64,000 nt of DNA from Planosporangium flavigriseum (GTDB taxonomy: Bacteria > Actinomycetota > Actinomycetes > Mycobacteriales > Micromonosporaceae). Below, piece by piece: positions 56,292-63,809 of this stretch. The stretch is from contig NZ_JAATVW010000003.1 of assembly GCF_011947225.1 (NCBI RefSeq), positions 248,001 to 312,000 on the forward strand. Direction: 5' to 3'. A model generated the notes under the pieces. It had not been told where the DNA came from and searched no databases. It saw only the letters and a list, made by a program, of their open reading frames with translations. Each line of letters begins with the position of its first letter. The first letter of the stretch is position 1. The position numbers were made by a program, and so were the translations under genes.

Positions 56292-57170
56292 ATGACGCGG
56301 GTCGTCAGGGCCGCCGGCGGGGTGGTCGCGCGGGACGGCGCGGCCGGCAAAGAGGTCGTGCTGGTCCACCGGCCGCGCTACGACGACTGGTCACTGCCGA
56401 AGGGCAAGCTGGAGCCCGGCGAACATCCCCTCCTCGGCGCGGTGCGGGAGGTGGGCGAGGAGACCTCGGTACGCGCGGCGCCGCGGCTCCGGCTGCCCTC
56501 GACGCATTACCTGACCGGCAATCCCGACGTGGAGAAGTCCGTCGACTACTGGTCGATGGTCTGCCTCCAGGCCGCCGAGTTCGTGCCGAACGACGAGGTC
56601 GACGAGGTGCGGTGGGTACCGGTGTCGCAGGCGGCCAAGTTGTTGACGTACGCGCACGACCGCGGGGTCCTGGCGGCGTACCCGCCGCTGTCTCGCGTGG
56701 ACGGGCTCGTGATGCTGCTGCGGCACGCGTACGCCGGGGAGCGCGAGGAGTGGGAGGGCGACGACGACGACCGCCCGCTCGACGACGGCGGCCGGGCCAC
56801 CGCGCGGGCGCTGGCGCCGCTGCTCGCCGTGTACGGACCGACGCGGATCATCAGTGCCGGGCGGTCCCGATGCGTCCAGACAGTGGAACCGCTCGCGGCC
56901 ATGACGGGCCTACCTATCGAGGTGGACGACCGCTTCGACGAGTCGGCCGACGCCAAGTCGGCCGCCGGTCTCATCCGCGAATTGGCCGCCTCCGACGGGG
57001 TAATCGTCGTGTGCAGCCAGGGCGGCCTGATCCCGGGTGTGGTGGGGACGATTTCCGGGCGCGATCCCGGTTCGTACCGCACCCCCAAGGGATCGGGCTG
57101 GGTGCTGGGTTTCGCAGGGACCGAGTTCGTTGCGGCGGACCGATTCGACCTCGAACCCCTGTCAATGTAG
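56292..57170 (+). CDS. mutT1: Nudix + histidine phosphatase protein (MutT1-like)
   Basis: This 292 aa fusion matches mycobacterial MutT1, which hydrolyses 8-oxo-(d)GTP and related dinucleotides. The N-terminal Nudix domain has LPKGKLEPGEHPLLGAV then REVGEETSV (Nudix box about 38-60). The C-terminal histidine phosphatase domain starts at about 135 with VMLLRHAYAGER, the RHG-type catalytic site, and includes ISAGRSRCVQTVEPL and VVCSQGGLIPG, in which the second catalytic His (usually SHG) is Gln: CSQGG. This substitution is noted also for other MutT1-type proteins, as I recall. Confidence 0.88.
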   Translation: MTRVVRAAGGVVARDGAAGKEVVLVHRPRYDDWSLPKGKLEPGEHPLLGAVREVGEETSVRAAPRLRLPSTHYLTGNPDVEKSVDYWSMVCLQAAEFVPNDEVDEVRWVPVSQAAKLLTYAHDRGVLAAYPPLSRVDGLVMLLRHAYAGEREEWEGDDDDRPLDDGGRATARALAPLLAVYGPTRIISAGRSRCVQTVEPLAAMTGLPIEVDDRFDESADAKSAAGLIRELAASDGVIVVCSQGGLIPGVVGTISGRDPGSYRTPKGSGWVLGFAGTEFVAADRFDLEPLSM

Positions 57171-57194
57171 GAAAGCGGCTCGAAGCAACAAACG

Positions 57195-57224
57195 AAAGAG
57201 GGCCGGGCATGCCCGGCCCTCTTT
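57195..57224. terminator. Bidirectional terminator between mutT1 and hup
   Basis: A perfect 30-base inverted repeat: AAAGAGGGCCGGGCA followed by its complement, giving A-run and T-run flanks in both directions. It lies between the convergent mutT1 and hup genes. Confidence 0.9.
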
Positions 57225-57235
57225 TCGCTATAGCG

Positions 57236-58006
57236 TCAGCGCTTCTTCGCGACGGCCTTCTTGGCCGGCGCCGCCTTCGCGGTGGTCGCCTTCGCGGTGG
57301 TCGCCTTCGCGGTGGTCGCCTTCGCGGTGGTCGCCTTCGCGGTGGCCCGAGCGGTCGTCGTCTTACGCGCCGTCGTCGCCGTCGCGGCCTTGGTGACCTT
57401 GGTCGCGGTCGCCTTGGTAGCAGCCGTCTTGGTGGCCGCCTTCTTGGCCGGAGCCGCCTTGGCCGTCGTCTTGGCGGCGGTCTTGGCGGGAGCGACCTTG
57501 GTGGCCGCCTTCTTGGCCGGAGCCGCCTTGGCCGTCGTCTTGGCGGCGGTCTTGGCGGGAGCGACCTTGGTGGCCGCCTTCTTGGCCGGAGCCGCCTTGG
57601 CCGTCGTCTTGGCGGCGGTCTTGGCGGGAGCAGCCTTGGTGGCCGCCTTCTTGGCCGGAGCCGCCTTGGCAACGGTCTTGGCCGGAGCGGCCTTGGCAAC
57701 GGTCTTCTTGGCAGCGGCGGCCTTCGGCAGCTTGCCGCTGGCAACCAGCTCCTTGAAGCCAGCGCCCGGACGGAAGGCCGGAACCGAGGTCTTCTTGACC
57801 TTCACAGCCTCACCGGTACGCGGGTTACGAGCGGTTCTGGCGGCCCGGACCTTCTTTTCGAAGACACCGAAACCGGTGATGGCAACCTTGTCGCCCTTGG
57901 TCACGGCGTTCTGGATTTCCGACAACACGGCATCGAGCGCCTGCGTCGCCGCCCGCTTGTCACCCAGACGGGCCGACAGCGCGTCGATGAGCTCCGCCTT
58001 GTTCAC
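57236..58006 (-). CDS. hupB: HU-family DNA-binding protein with long Lys/Ala tail (HupB)
   Basis: HupB is an actinobacterial nucleoid protein. Residues 1-90 form the HU fold ([55 protein letters not shown]). The remaining 165 residues are a histone-H1-like tail of PAKKA, TAAKTTA and TTAKA repeats that binds DNA non-specifically. GTG 58006 with AGGAGG upstream. The tail is encoded by tandem DNA repeats, and copy number is likely variable. It ends 11 bp from a strong bidirectional terminator. Confidence 0.96.
   Translation of the reverse strand: MNKAELIDALSARLGDKRAATQALDAVLSEIQNAVTKGDKVAITGFGVFEKKVRAARTARNPRTGEAVKVKKTSVPAFRPGAGFKELVASGKLPKAAAAKKTVAKAAPAKTVAKAAPAKKAATKAAPAKTAAKTTAKAAPAKKAATKVAPAKTAAKTTAKAAPAKKAATKVAPAKTAAKTTAKAAPAKKAATKTAATKATATKVTKAATATTARKTTTARATAKATTAKATTAKATTAKATTAKAAPAKKAVAKKR
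57276..57347. repeat. 15-bp tandem repeats in hupB
   Basis: Four full copies of TTCGCGGTGGTCGCC (57276-57335) plus a partial copy encode TTAKA units in the HupB tail, in frame. Confidence 0.9.
57431..57637. repeat. 69-bp tandem repeats in hupB
   Basis: The plus-strand segment starting GGTGGCCGCCTTCTTGGCC recurs at 57431, 57500, 57569 and 57638, exactly 69 bp apart. Each encodes a 23-residue block containing [11 protein letters not shown] and TAAKTTA. Near-identity of the copies implies recent amplification. Confidence 0.9.
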
Positions 58007-58116
58007 GATTTCCTCCTGTACGTGGAGACTGCGCGACTCCATCCACGCGCAACATCGGTCTCAACTGCCAGGATACAAATACTTTTTGAAAAAGAAATCG
58101 TTGCGGTACAACAGAA

Positions 58117-58148
58117 TTGGCCGGTGGCCCAAATGGACCACCGGCCAA
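58117..58148 (-). terminator. leuCD terminator
   Basis: An 11-bp perfect stem, TTGGCCGGTGG (58117-58127) and CCACCGGCCAA (58138-58148), with a 10-base loop, lies 14 bases after the leuD stop and is followed on the minus strand by ATTCTGTT. Confidence 0.8.
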
Positions 58149-58162
58149 ACTCCCTGCAAGAG

Positions 58163-58750
58163 CTAGATGACAGCCGGCTTCCACTGCGGACGGCGCTCTT
58201 CAAAAGCGGTCACAGCGGCTTCGTGGCGAAGCGTCAGGCTGATGTCGTCGAGCCCTTCGAGTAGGCGCCAACGGCTGAAATCGTCGAGCGGGAACGCCCA
58301 TACATTCGCGCCGGCGCGAACTTCCCGGGCTTCCAGGTCGACGGTCACCGCGAGGGTCGGATCGGCTTCCACCGCGTCCCAGAGCGCTTCCACCGCAGGC
58401 TGTTCGAGCTCGACCGGCAGCAGGCCGTCCTTGAGTGCGTTACCCCGGAAGATGTCCCCGAATCGCGGCGAGATGACCGCCCGGAATCCCCAGTCGCGCA
58501 GCGCCCAAACCGCGTGCTCACGCGATGATCCGGTGCCGAACTCGGGTCCGGCGATGAGGACCGAGGCCCCGGAGTAAGCCGGATTGTTGAGCACGAAATC
58601 AGGATCGGCCCGCCAGGCGTTGAAGAGCCCGTCGGCGAAACCCGTCTTGGTCACCCGCTTCAGGTACACAGCCGGGATGATCTGGTCGGTGTCCACATTG
58701 GATCGGCGCAGCGGCACGGCGGTGCCGGTGTGAACGGTGAACTTGTCCAT
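58163..58750 (-). CDS. leuD: 3-isopropylmalate dehydratase small subunit
   Basis: LeuD with LeuC isomerises 2- to 3-isopropylmalate in leucine synthesis. This 195 aa subunit starts [20 protein letters not shown] and has the swivelling-domain motifs [32 protein letters not shown] and [19 protein letters not shown]. It follows leuC by 11 bp and ends before a good terminator. Confidence 0.96.
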   Translation of the reverse strand: MDKFTVHTGTAVPLRRSNVDTDQIIPAVYLKRVTKTGFADGLFNAWRADPDFVLNNPAYSGASVLIAGPEFGTGSSREHAVWALRDWGFRAVISPRFGDIFRGNALKDGLLPVELEQPAVEALWDAVEADPTLAVTVDLEAREVRAGANVWAFPLDDFSRWRLLEGLDDISLTLRHEAAVTAFEERRPQWKPAVI

Positions 58751-58761
58751 CTGTCCTTACC

Positions 58762-60171
58762 TCAGCTCAGATCTGCGGGCGCGGCGAGGCGTCCCGTGAT
58801 CGCGGTCGCGGCCGCGACCGGCGGTGACACCAGGTGCGTACGGCCGCCGCGGCCCTGCCGGCCCTCGAAGTTGCGGTTCGAGGTCGACGCCGAACGCTGG
58901 CCGGGCTTGAGCGTGTCCGGGTTCATACCCAGACACATCGAGCAGCCGGCGAAGCGCCACTCGGCGCCAGCGGCGGTGAAGACCTCGTGCAGGCCCTCCT
59001 CCTCCGCTGCCGCGCGCACGGCGGCCGATCCGGGGACGACCATCATCCGTACGCCGTCGGCGACCTTGCGACCGCGCAGCACCTCGGCAGCCGCCCGAAG
59101 GTCCTCGATGCGCCCATTGGTGCAGGAGCCGAGGAACACCACGTCCACGCCGATGTCCCGCAGCGCCGTTCCGGGCTTCAGGTCCATGTACTCGAGCGCC
59201 TTCCGGGCCGCCGTGCGCTCGACGTCGGCCTCGAAGCTCTCCGGGTCCGGGACGACCGCGTCGAGCGGCACGCCCTGCCCCGGGTTGGTGCCCCACGTGA
59301 CAAACGGCGTGATCGAGCTCGCGTCGATCGTCACCTCGGTGTCGAACGTGGCACCTTCGTCGGTGCGCAGGCTGCGCCAGTACTCCACCGCGCGGTCCCA
59401 GTCGTCGCCCTTGGGCGCGTACTCGCGGCCCTTGAGGTAGGCGAACGTGGTCTCATCCGGCGCGATGAGACCGGCCTTGGCACCCCACTCGATGGACATG
59501 TTCGAGATGGTCATCCGGCCTTCCATCGACAGCTTCTCGATGGCCGGCCCCCGGTACTCGACGATGTGCCCGCGCCCGCCGCCGGTGCCCAGCTTGGCGA
59601 TGAGCGCCAGGATCAGGTCCTTGGCGGTGACGCCGGCGGGGAGTTCCCCGGTGACGTTGACTGCCATGGTCTTCGGCTTGTGCTGCGGCAGCGTCTGGGT
59701 CGCCAGAACATGCTCGACCTCGCTGGTGCCGATGCCGAAAGCGATCGAGCCGAAGGCGCCGTGGGTCGCGGTGTGTGAATCGCCACAGACGATCGTCATG
59801 CCCGGCTGGGTGACCCCGAGCTGCGGGCCGATCACGTGCACGATGCCCTGCTGGGCGTGGCCCAGCGAGTGGAGCCGGACGCCGAACTCCGCGCAGTTCT
59901 TGCGCAGGGTCTCGATCTGGGTACGGCTGATCGGGTCCGCGATCGTGATCAGGTTATCGGTCGGCGTGTTGTGGTCTTCGGTTGCGAGCGTGAGATCAGG
60001 GCGCCTGACCTGGCGTCCCGCCATCCGCAGGCCGTCGAAGGCCTGCGGGCTCGTCACCTCGTGGAGCAGGTGTAGATCGATGTACAGAAGATCTGGCTCG
60101 CCCTCGGCGGAGCGGACGACATGTGCGTCCCAGACCTTCTCGGACAGGGTGCGTGGTGCTTCTCCCAGCAT
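58762..60171 (-). CDS. leuC: 3-isopropylmalate dehydratase large subunit
   Basis: LeuC is the [4Fe-4S] aconitase-like subunit. Of 469 aa, motifs include [53 protein letters not shown] (cluster Cys) and [13 protein letters not shown] (two cluster Cys). [19 protein letters not shown] closes the domain. It is expressed divergently from ndgR across a 49-bp gap holding a palindrome, suggesting autoregulated control by NdgR. Confidence 0.97.
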   Translation of the reverse strand: MLGEAPRTLSEKVWDAHVVRSAEGEPDLLYIDLHLLHEVTSPQAFDGLRMAGRQVRRPDLTLATEDHNTPTDNLITIADPISRTQIETLRKNCAEFGVRLHSLGHAQQGIVHVIGPQLGVTQPGMTIVCGDSHTATHGAFGSIAFGIGTSEVEHVLATQTLPQHKPKTMAVNVTGELPAGVTAKDLILALIAKLGTGGGRGHIVEYRGPAIEKLSMEGRMTISNMSIEWGAKAGLIAPDETTFAYLKGREYAPKGDDWDRAVEYWRSLRTDEGATFDTEVTIDASSITPFVTWGTNPGQGVPLDAVVPDPESFEADVERTAARKALEYMDLKPGTALRDIGVDVVFLGSCTNGRIEDLRAAAEVLRGRKVADGVRMMVVPGSAAVRAAAEEEGLHEVFTAAGAEWRFAGCSMCLGMNPDTLKPGQRSASTSNRNFEGRQGRGGRTHLVSPPVAAATAITGRLAAPADLS

Positions 60172-60178
60172 CTGGACA

Positions 60179-60193
60179 TCCTAAAGTTTGGGA
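60179..60193. promoter_or_regulatory. Candidate NdgR operator between leuC and ndgR
   Basis: TCCTAAAGTTTGGGA is a 15-bp interrupted palindrome (TCC-n-AAA-n-TTT-n-GGA) in the 49-bp gap between the divergent leuC and ndgR genes. IclR-type NdgR is known to bind upstream of leuCD in Streptomyces; assigning this dyad as the site is inference. Confidence 0.5.
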
Positions 60194-60220
60194 GGTAAGT
60201 TTCGGTTCGTGGGACACAGT

Positions 60221-60907
60221 ATGAGCGGTGTTGGCGTACTCGACAAGGCGGTGGTCATCCTTTCCGCTTGCGTGGACGGCGCCAGCCTGGCCGAACTCGT
60301 CGAGCGCACCAAACTTCCGCGCGCCACCGCACACCGGTTGGCGCAGGCGCTGGAGATCCATCGGATGCTCGTCCGCGACGCGCAGGGACGGTGGCGGCCC
60401 GGCCCGCGTCTCGGTGAGTTCGCCAACGCCGCCCCCGACGTCCTGCTGACCGCCGCCGAGCCGATGCTGGCGGCACTGCGGGACAACACCGGCGAAAGCG
60501 CCCAGCTGTACCTACGCCGCGCCGACGAACGGCTCTGCGTGGCCGCAGCGGAGCGCTCCAGCGGCCTGCGGGACACCGTTCCGATCGGATCGGCACTCCC
60601 GATGACCGCGGGGTCCGCGGCGCAGGTCCTGCTCGCCTGGGAGCCCCCGGAAGCCGTGATGCCGCTCCTGCCCCGCAGCAAGTTCACCGGCCGCACCCTC
60701 GCCGAGGTCCGCCGCCGCGGATGGGCGCAGAGCGTCGCCGAGCGAGAGGCCGGTGTGGCAAGCGTCTCAGCGCCGGTCCGGGACCGTACGGGCCGGGTAA
60801 TCGCGGCGATCAGCATCTCCGGCCCGATCGAGCGCCTGGGCCGGCGCCCGGGCGACCGGCACGCAATGGCCGTGGTTCGCGCCGGACAGCGCCTGTCGGG
60901 GCTGTAG
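60221..60907 (+). CDS. ndgR: IclR-family regulator NdgR-like
   Basis: NdgR controls leucine and other amino acid genes in Streptomyces and Corynebacterium (LtbR). ATG 60221 (MSGVGVLDKAVVILSACVDG) is preferred to GTG 60209 and gives 228 aa. The winged helix-turn-helix covers about 5-65 (LAELVERTKLPRATAHRLAQ), and the IclR effector domain about 75-225 with TAAEPMLAALRDNTGESAQL, DTVPIGSALPMTAGSAAQVL and ISISGPIERLGRRPG. Divergent from leuC, consistent with its known role. Confidence 0.9.
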   Translation: MSGVGVLDKAVVILSACVDGASLAELVERTKLPRATAHRLAQALEIHRMLVRDAQGRWRPGPRLGEFANAAPDVLLTAAEPMLAALRDNTGESAQLYLRRADERLCVAAAERSSGLRDTVPIGSALPMTAGSAAQVLLAWEPPEAVMPLLPRSKFTGRTLAEVRRRGWAQSVAEREAGVASVSAPVRDRTGRVIAAISISGPIERLGRRPGDRHAMAVVRAGQRLSGL

Positions 60908-60943
60908 GAACGCCGCGCACGGCGGATCCTGAGTGGTCGAGAA

Positions 60944-61351
60944 TCAGCCGCCCGGACTCGCGGTTGGCAGCCCGATCGCCGCCGCCGCGTCGAGCAGTCG
61001 CTTGTCGTACGTGACGAACGCCTCGAACGCGTTGCCCGCCTGGCCGGCGAGCATCTGCGCCGTCGCCAGGTGGATGGCGTCGAGACTGCGCAGGGTCGGC
61101 TCTGTGTACGCAGCAGCCGTCCCGCGTACGGTGGCGTCGATCTCCAGACGGTAGAGGCGAGCCATAGCCGAGGGCACGCCGACGAGCGCTTGCGGCGCAG
61201 CGCGACGCAGGGCGCGGGGAACCTCGACCTCGACCAGTGCGGACGACACCAACGGCACCTCAGGCCGCGCGTTAAGCCAGGTAACCAGTTCAGCCGTTCC
61301 CGCTTCCGACCGCACGAGCTTCACGACCGCCGCCGAGTCGAGGTAGATCAC
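60944..61351 (-). CDS. PIN-domain toxin (VapC-like)
   Basis: This 135 aa PIN-domain ribonuclease starts MIYLDSAAVVKLVRSEAGTA, with Asp5 as the first acidic ligand. Glu42 (SSALVEVEVPRAL) and the late Asp in SLDAIHLATAQML plus Asp in FVTYDKRLLDAAA complete the PIN set. The start overlaps the antitoxin end by 4 bases. VapC toxins cleave specific RNAs, often tRNAs; the target is not inferable. Confidence 0.88.
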   Translation of the reverse strand: MIYLDSAAVVKLVRSEAGTAELVTWLNARPEVPLVSSALVEVEVPRALRRAAPQALVGVPSAMARLYRLEIDATVRGTAAAYTEPTLRSLDAIHLATAQMLAGQAGNAFEAFVTYDKRLLDAAAAIGLPTASPGG

Positions 61352-61626
61352 CAGCGTTCATCCTCGCGAGCTGCCGCAAGGTGTTCGGCGGCGTTGATGT
61401 CCGGCGCGCCAAGCACCGGCGGGACTGGGATCGGGCCGGTGTTCGTCGGCCCCGCCGCCCGCCCCTCCGCCACCAGGCGATCCAGCAGCGACAGGCCGTC
61501 GTCAACGGGCACGAGACGGGCGATCGGACGCCCGCGGTCGGTCACCTCGAGCGTCTCGCCACCGGCAACTCGTGCCAGCACCTGGCTGGTGTTCTGATTG
61601 AGCTCGCGTACCCCGATCCGCTCCAT
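61348..61626 (-). CDS. Phd/YefM-type antitoxin
   Basis: This 92 aa antitoxin starts at ATG 61626 (MERIGVRELNQNTSQVLARV), the usual Phd/YefM opening; an upstream in-frame ATG at 61644 is possible. The DNA-binding part (1-50, with GETLEVTDRGRPIARLVP) is followed by a toxin-binding tail (LLDRLVAEGRA ... EHLAAAREDERW). It likely represses its own operon through the dyad just upstream. Confidence 0.87.
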   Translation of the reverse strand: MERIGVRELNQNTSQVLARVAGGETLEVTDRGRPIARLVPVDDGLSLLDRLVAEGRAAGPTNTGPIPVPPVLGAPDINAAEHLAAAREDERW

Positions 61627-61633
61627 GGGAAAA

Positions 61634-61656
61634 ATGTAGAACATAAAGTCCTACAT
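61634..61656 (-). promoter_or_regulatory. Candidate autoregulatory operator of the toxin-antitoxin pair
   Basis: ATGTAG (61634-61639) and CTACAT (61651-61656) form an inverted repeat separated by 11 bases, immediately upstream of the antitoxin ATG at 61626 and covering the alternative ATG 61644. Phd-type antitoxins bind such sites. Confidence 0.5.
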
Positions 61657-61685
61657 AACCACCGAAGCGAGGCGCAGAAACGGAA

Positions 61686-61715
61686 AAGCGCCCTGAAGTT
61701 TCCTTCAGAGCGCTT
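61686..61715 (-). terminator. Terminator of the tRNA transcript
   Basis: A 13-base stem with one mismatch (AAGCGCCCTGAAG at 61686-61698 against CTTCAGAGCGCTT at 61703-61715) has a GAAA loop on the minus strand and is followed by TTTTCC. It lies 7 bases after tRNA-Glu. Confidence 0.85.
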
Positions 61716-61721
61716 CCGCTG

Positions 61722-61794
61722 TAGCCCCGACCGGATTCGAACCGGCGCTACCGCCTTGAGAGGGCGGCGTCCTGGGCCGCTAGACGACGGGGCC
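61722..61794 (-). tRNA. tRNA-Glu (CUC anticodon)
   Basis: The 73-base minus-strand gene folds as a standard cloverleaf: acceptor GGCCCCG/CGGGGCT, anticodon stem CCGCC/GGCGG around loop CTCTCAA (anticodon CUC), T arm GCCGG-TTCGAAT-CCGGT, discriminator A. No CCA is encoded. It lies 28 bp after tRNA-Gln on the same strand. Confidence 0.95.
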
Positions 61795-61822
61795 AGGCAC
61801 CGATGCCTGAGCATCGATGTAG

Positions 61823-61894
61823 CTGGGGTACCAGGACTCGAACCTAGACTAACTGAACCAGAATCAGTTGGGCTGCCAATTACCCCATACCCCA
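61823..61894 (-). tRNA. tRNA-Gln (CUG anticodon)
   Basis: The 72-base minus-strand gene has acceptor TGGGGTA/TACCCCA, anticodon stem ACTGA/TCAGT around loop TTCTGGT (anticodon CUG), T arm CTAGG-TTCGAGT-CCTGG and discriminator G. It is upstream of tRNA-Glu and shares its terminator. Confidence 0.95.
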
Positions 61895-61980
61895 TCGGTG
61901 CTCGCTGCACCGGGGATGAACTGTACATGAGCCGCCCTGCCGCGCCAAATCCGATCCCCCTCCCGGCGTGGCGCGCCCCG

Positions 61981-62796
61981 CTAGTCCAGGGCCACGACGC
62001 GGTTCGTCAGTGCCCCGACCTGCTCAATCCGCACGGTGACGGTGTCTCCGTCCGCCATCGGCCCCACTCCGGCGGGCGTGCCGGTCAGGATGACGTCACC
62101 CGGCAGCAGCGTCATCACGTGTGACACATACGACACAAGAGTCACCGGGTCGAAGATCATGTCCCGGGTACGGCCGAGCTGGCGCACCTCCGCCTCGGCG
62201 CCGGGCGGAGAGCCCGCCGGCAGCACCTCGCAGCGGACCTCGAGATCGGCCGGGTCGACGCCGGTGACGATCCAGGGGCCGAGCGGGCAGAACGAGTCGA
62301 ACCCCTTGGCCCGGGTGAACTGGACGTCCTTGCGCTGCAGATCCCGCGCGGTCACGTCGTTTGCGACCGTGTACCCGAAGATGGCCTTCGCGGCGGCCGC
62401 CTTGTCCGCGCGGCGCGCACCTGACGCCCCGATCACCACGGCCAGCTCGGCCTCGTGCTCAACCTGCTTGGACTGCGGTGGGAGCCGTACAACGTCGCCG
62501 TGGCCGATCACGGACGTCGTCGGCTTGAGGAACATCAGCGGCTCGGCGGGGACGTCATTGCCCATCTCCGCGGCGTGCTCGGCGTAGTTACGGCCGATTC
62601 CGACGACCTTGCTGGGCAGGATTGGCGAGAGCAGTCGCACGTCGGCGAGCGCCCACCGGTCACCGGTGAAACGGATCTCTCCGAACGGGTGCCCCTCGAT
62701 CTGGGCCACGGTCAGCGCCTCCGCGCCAGCCTCGGGCTCCCCTTCGACGACTCCGAACGACATCCCACCGCTGTGGACGAAACGAGCAATACGCAT
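61981..62796 (-). CDS. Fumarylacetoacetate hydrolase (FAH) family protein
   Basis: This 271 aa FAH-superfamily enzyme is similar to 2-hydroxyhepta-2,4-diene-1,7-dioate isomerases/acylpyruvases. The core begins VVGIGRNYAEHAAEMGNDVP; metal ligands lie in KQVEHEAELAVVIG (two Glu) and TVANDVTARDLQRKDVQFTR (Asp). GDVILTGTPAGVGPM is the C-terminal signature. The substrate is unknown. It is the gene just downstream of where gltX usually lies in Actinobacteria. Confidence 0.9.
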   Translation of the reverse strand: MRIARFVHSGGMSFGVVEGEPEAGAEALTVAQIEGHPFGEIRFTGDRWALADVRLLSPILPSKVVGIGRNYAEHAAEMGNDVPAEPLMFLKPTTSVIGHGDVVRLPPQSKQVEHEAELAVVIGASGARRADKAAAAKAIFGYTVANDVTARDLQRKDVQFTRAKGFDSFCPLGPWIVTGVDPADLEVRCEVLPAGSPPGAEAEVRQLGRTRDMIFDPVTLVSYVSHVMTLLPGDVILTGTPAGVGPMADGDTVTVRIEQVGALTNRVVALD

Positions 62797-62888
62797 CAGG
62801 CAAATCTAGCCCGCGTCATGATCGGCAGGTACCGCGCGCCGGCACCACCAAGAGGAGCCCCGCCGGAGGGGCTGCCACACTGGAACCC

Positions 62889-63809
62889 GTGAAAATCGCC
62901 GTCGAGATCCTGCCCGCTGATGTCTGGCGGCGCCGAAGGACGGCCTACGAACAGCGCATAGACGAGTGGATCACGCCGCACCTGACCCGCCGCCGGGCCC
63001 GGCTCAAACATCCGGTCGAGGACTTCCTGTTCACGTACTACTCGTACCGACCGGCGCAGTTGCGCCGCTGGCATCCCGGAGCGGGCGTACTCCTGGAGGG
63101 CGCGGGCGATCTCGGCCCCGGCTACCGGGACACGCCGGACGGCGTCACCGTGGACGTCGACGCGTTCATGGCGCGGCGCGGCGAGTCCGTCACGTGGATC
63201 CACGACCTGTTGACGGCCACCGCCTCCCGTACGCCGCACCTGGGCTGCTTCGGGCTGCACGAGTGGGCCATGGTCTACGGGCAGTCGGGCGACGAGATCC
63301 GCCACAACGCCTGGCCCCTGCGCCTGTCCCCCGCCGACACCGCCGCGGTGGTCGAGGAACGTGGCGTGAAGTGCAGCCACTTCGACGCCTTCCGGTTCTT
63401 CACGGCCCCGGCCCGGCCGCTGAACATACTCCAACCCTCGCGGGACACGCAGCGCGACAACGAACAGCCCGGCTGTCTGCACGCCAACATGGATCTTTAC
63501 AAATGGGCGTACAAGCTCAGCCCGCTCACGCCCAGCGAACTCGTCACCGACTGCTTCGCCCTGGCCCGCGACATCCGCGCCCTCGACATGCGGGCCAGCC
63601 CGTACGACCTGGCCGATCTCGGCTACCCGCCGGTCCGGATCGAGACCGCCGAGGGCCGCGCGGAGTACGCGGCGGCGCAGCGCGCGTTCGCGAGGCGCGC
63701 CGAGCCGCTGCGCGGCCGCCTGATCGAACTCACCAGCGCGCTCCTCGGCCAACCGGTAGCGGACGCGACAACCGCCGCGGCACCCGACGCGGCTAACGCA
63801 GGATGTTGA
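62889..63809 (+). CDS. Conserved protein, annotated elsewhere as 3-methyladenine DNA glycosylase
   Basis: I recognise this 306 aa family from Actinobacteria, where it is called 3-methyladenine DNA glycosylase, but no HhH-GPD or AAG motif is visible, so that name is not supported by sequence. Features are an N-terminal VDVWRRRRTAYEQRID-like helix, HPVEDFLFTYYSYRPAQLRR, the His/Trp-rich TPHLGCFGLHEWAMVYGQ, and VKCSHFDAFRFFT. His and Asp conservation suggests an enzyme. GTG start. It overlaps the convergent final gene by 17 bases. Confidence 0.72.
   Translation: MKIAVEILPADVWRRRRTAYEQRIDEWITPHLTRRRARLKHPVEDFLFTYYSYRPAQLRRWHPGAGVLLEGAGDLGPGYRDTPDGVTVDVDAFMARRGESVTWIHDLLTATASRTPHLGCFGLHEWAMVYGQSGDEIRHNAWPLRLSPADTAAVVEERGVKCSHFDAFRFFTAPARPLNILQPSRDTQRDNEQPGCLHANMDLYKWAYKLSPLTPSELVTDCFALARDIRALDMRASPYDLADLGYPPVRIETAEGRAEYAAAQRAFARRAEPLRGRLIELTSALLGQPVADATTAAAPDAANAGC

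Noticed and set aside
55884-56369. 161-residue minus-strand frame in the IS605-type remnant as an intact gene
   Set aside because: It lacks the DED catalytic residues and zinc finger of TnpB, begins inside mutT1 and its frame does not match the recognisable right end.
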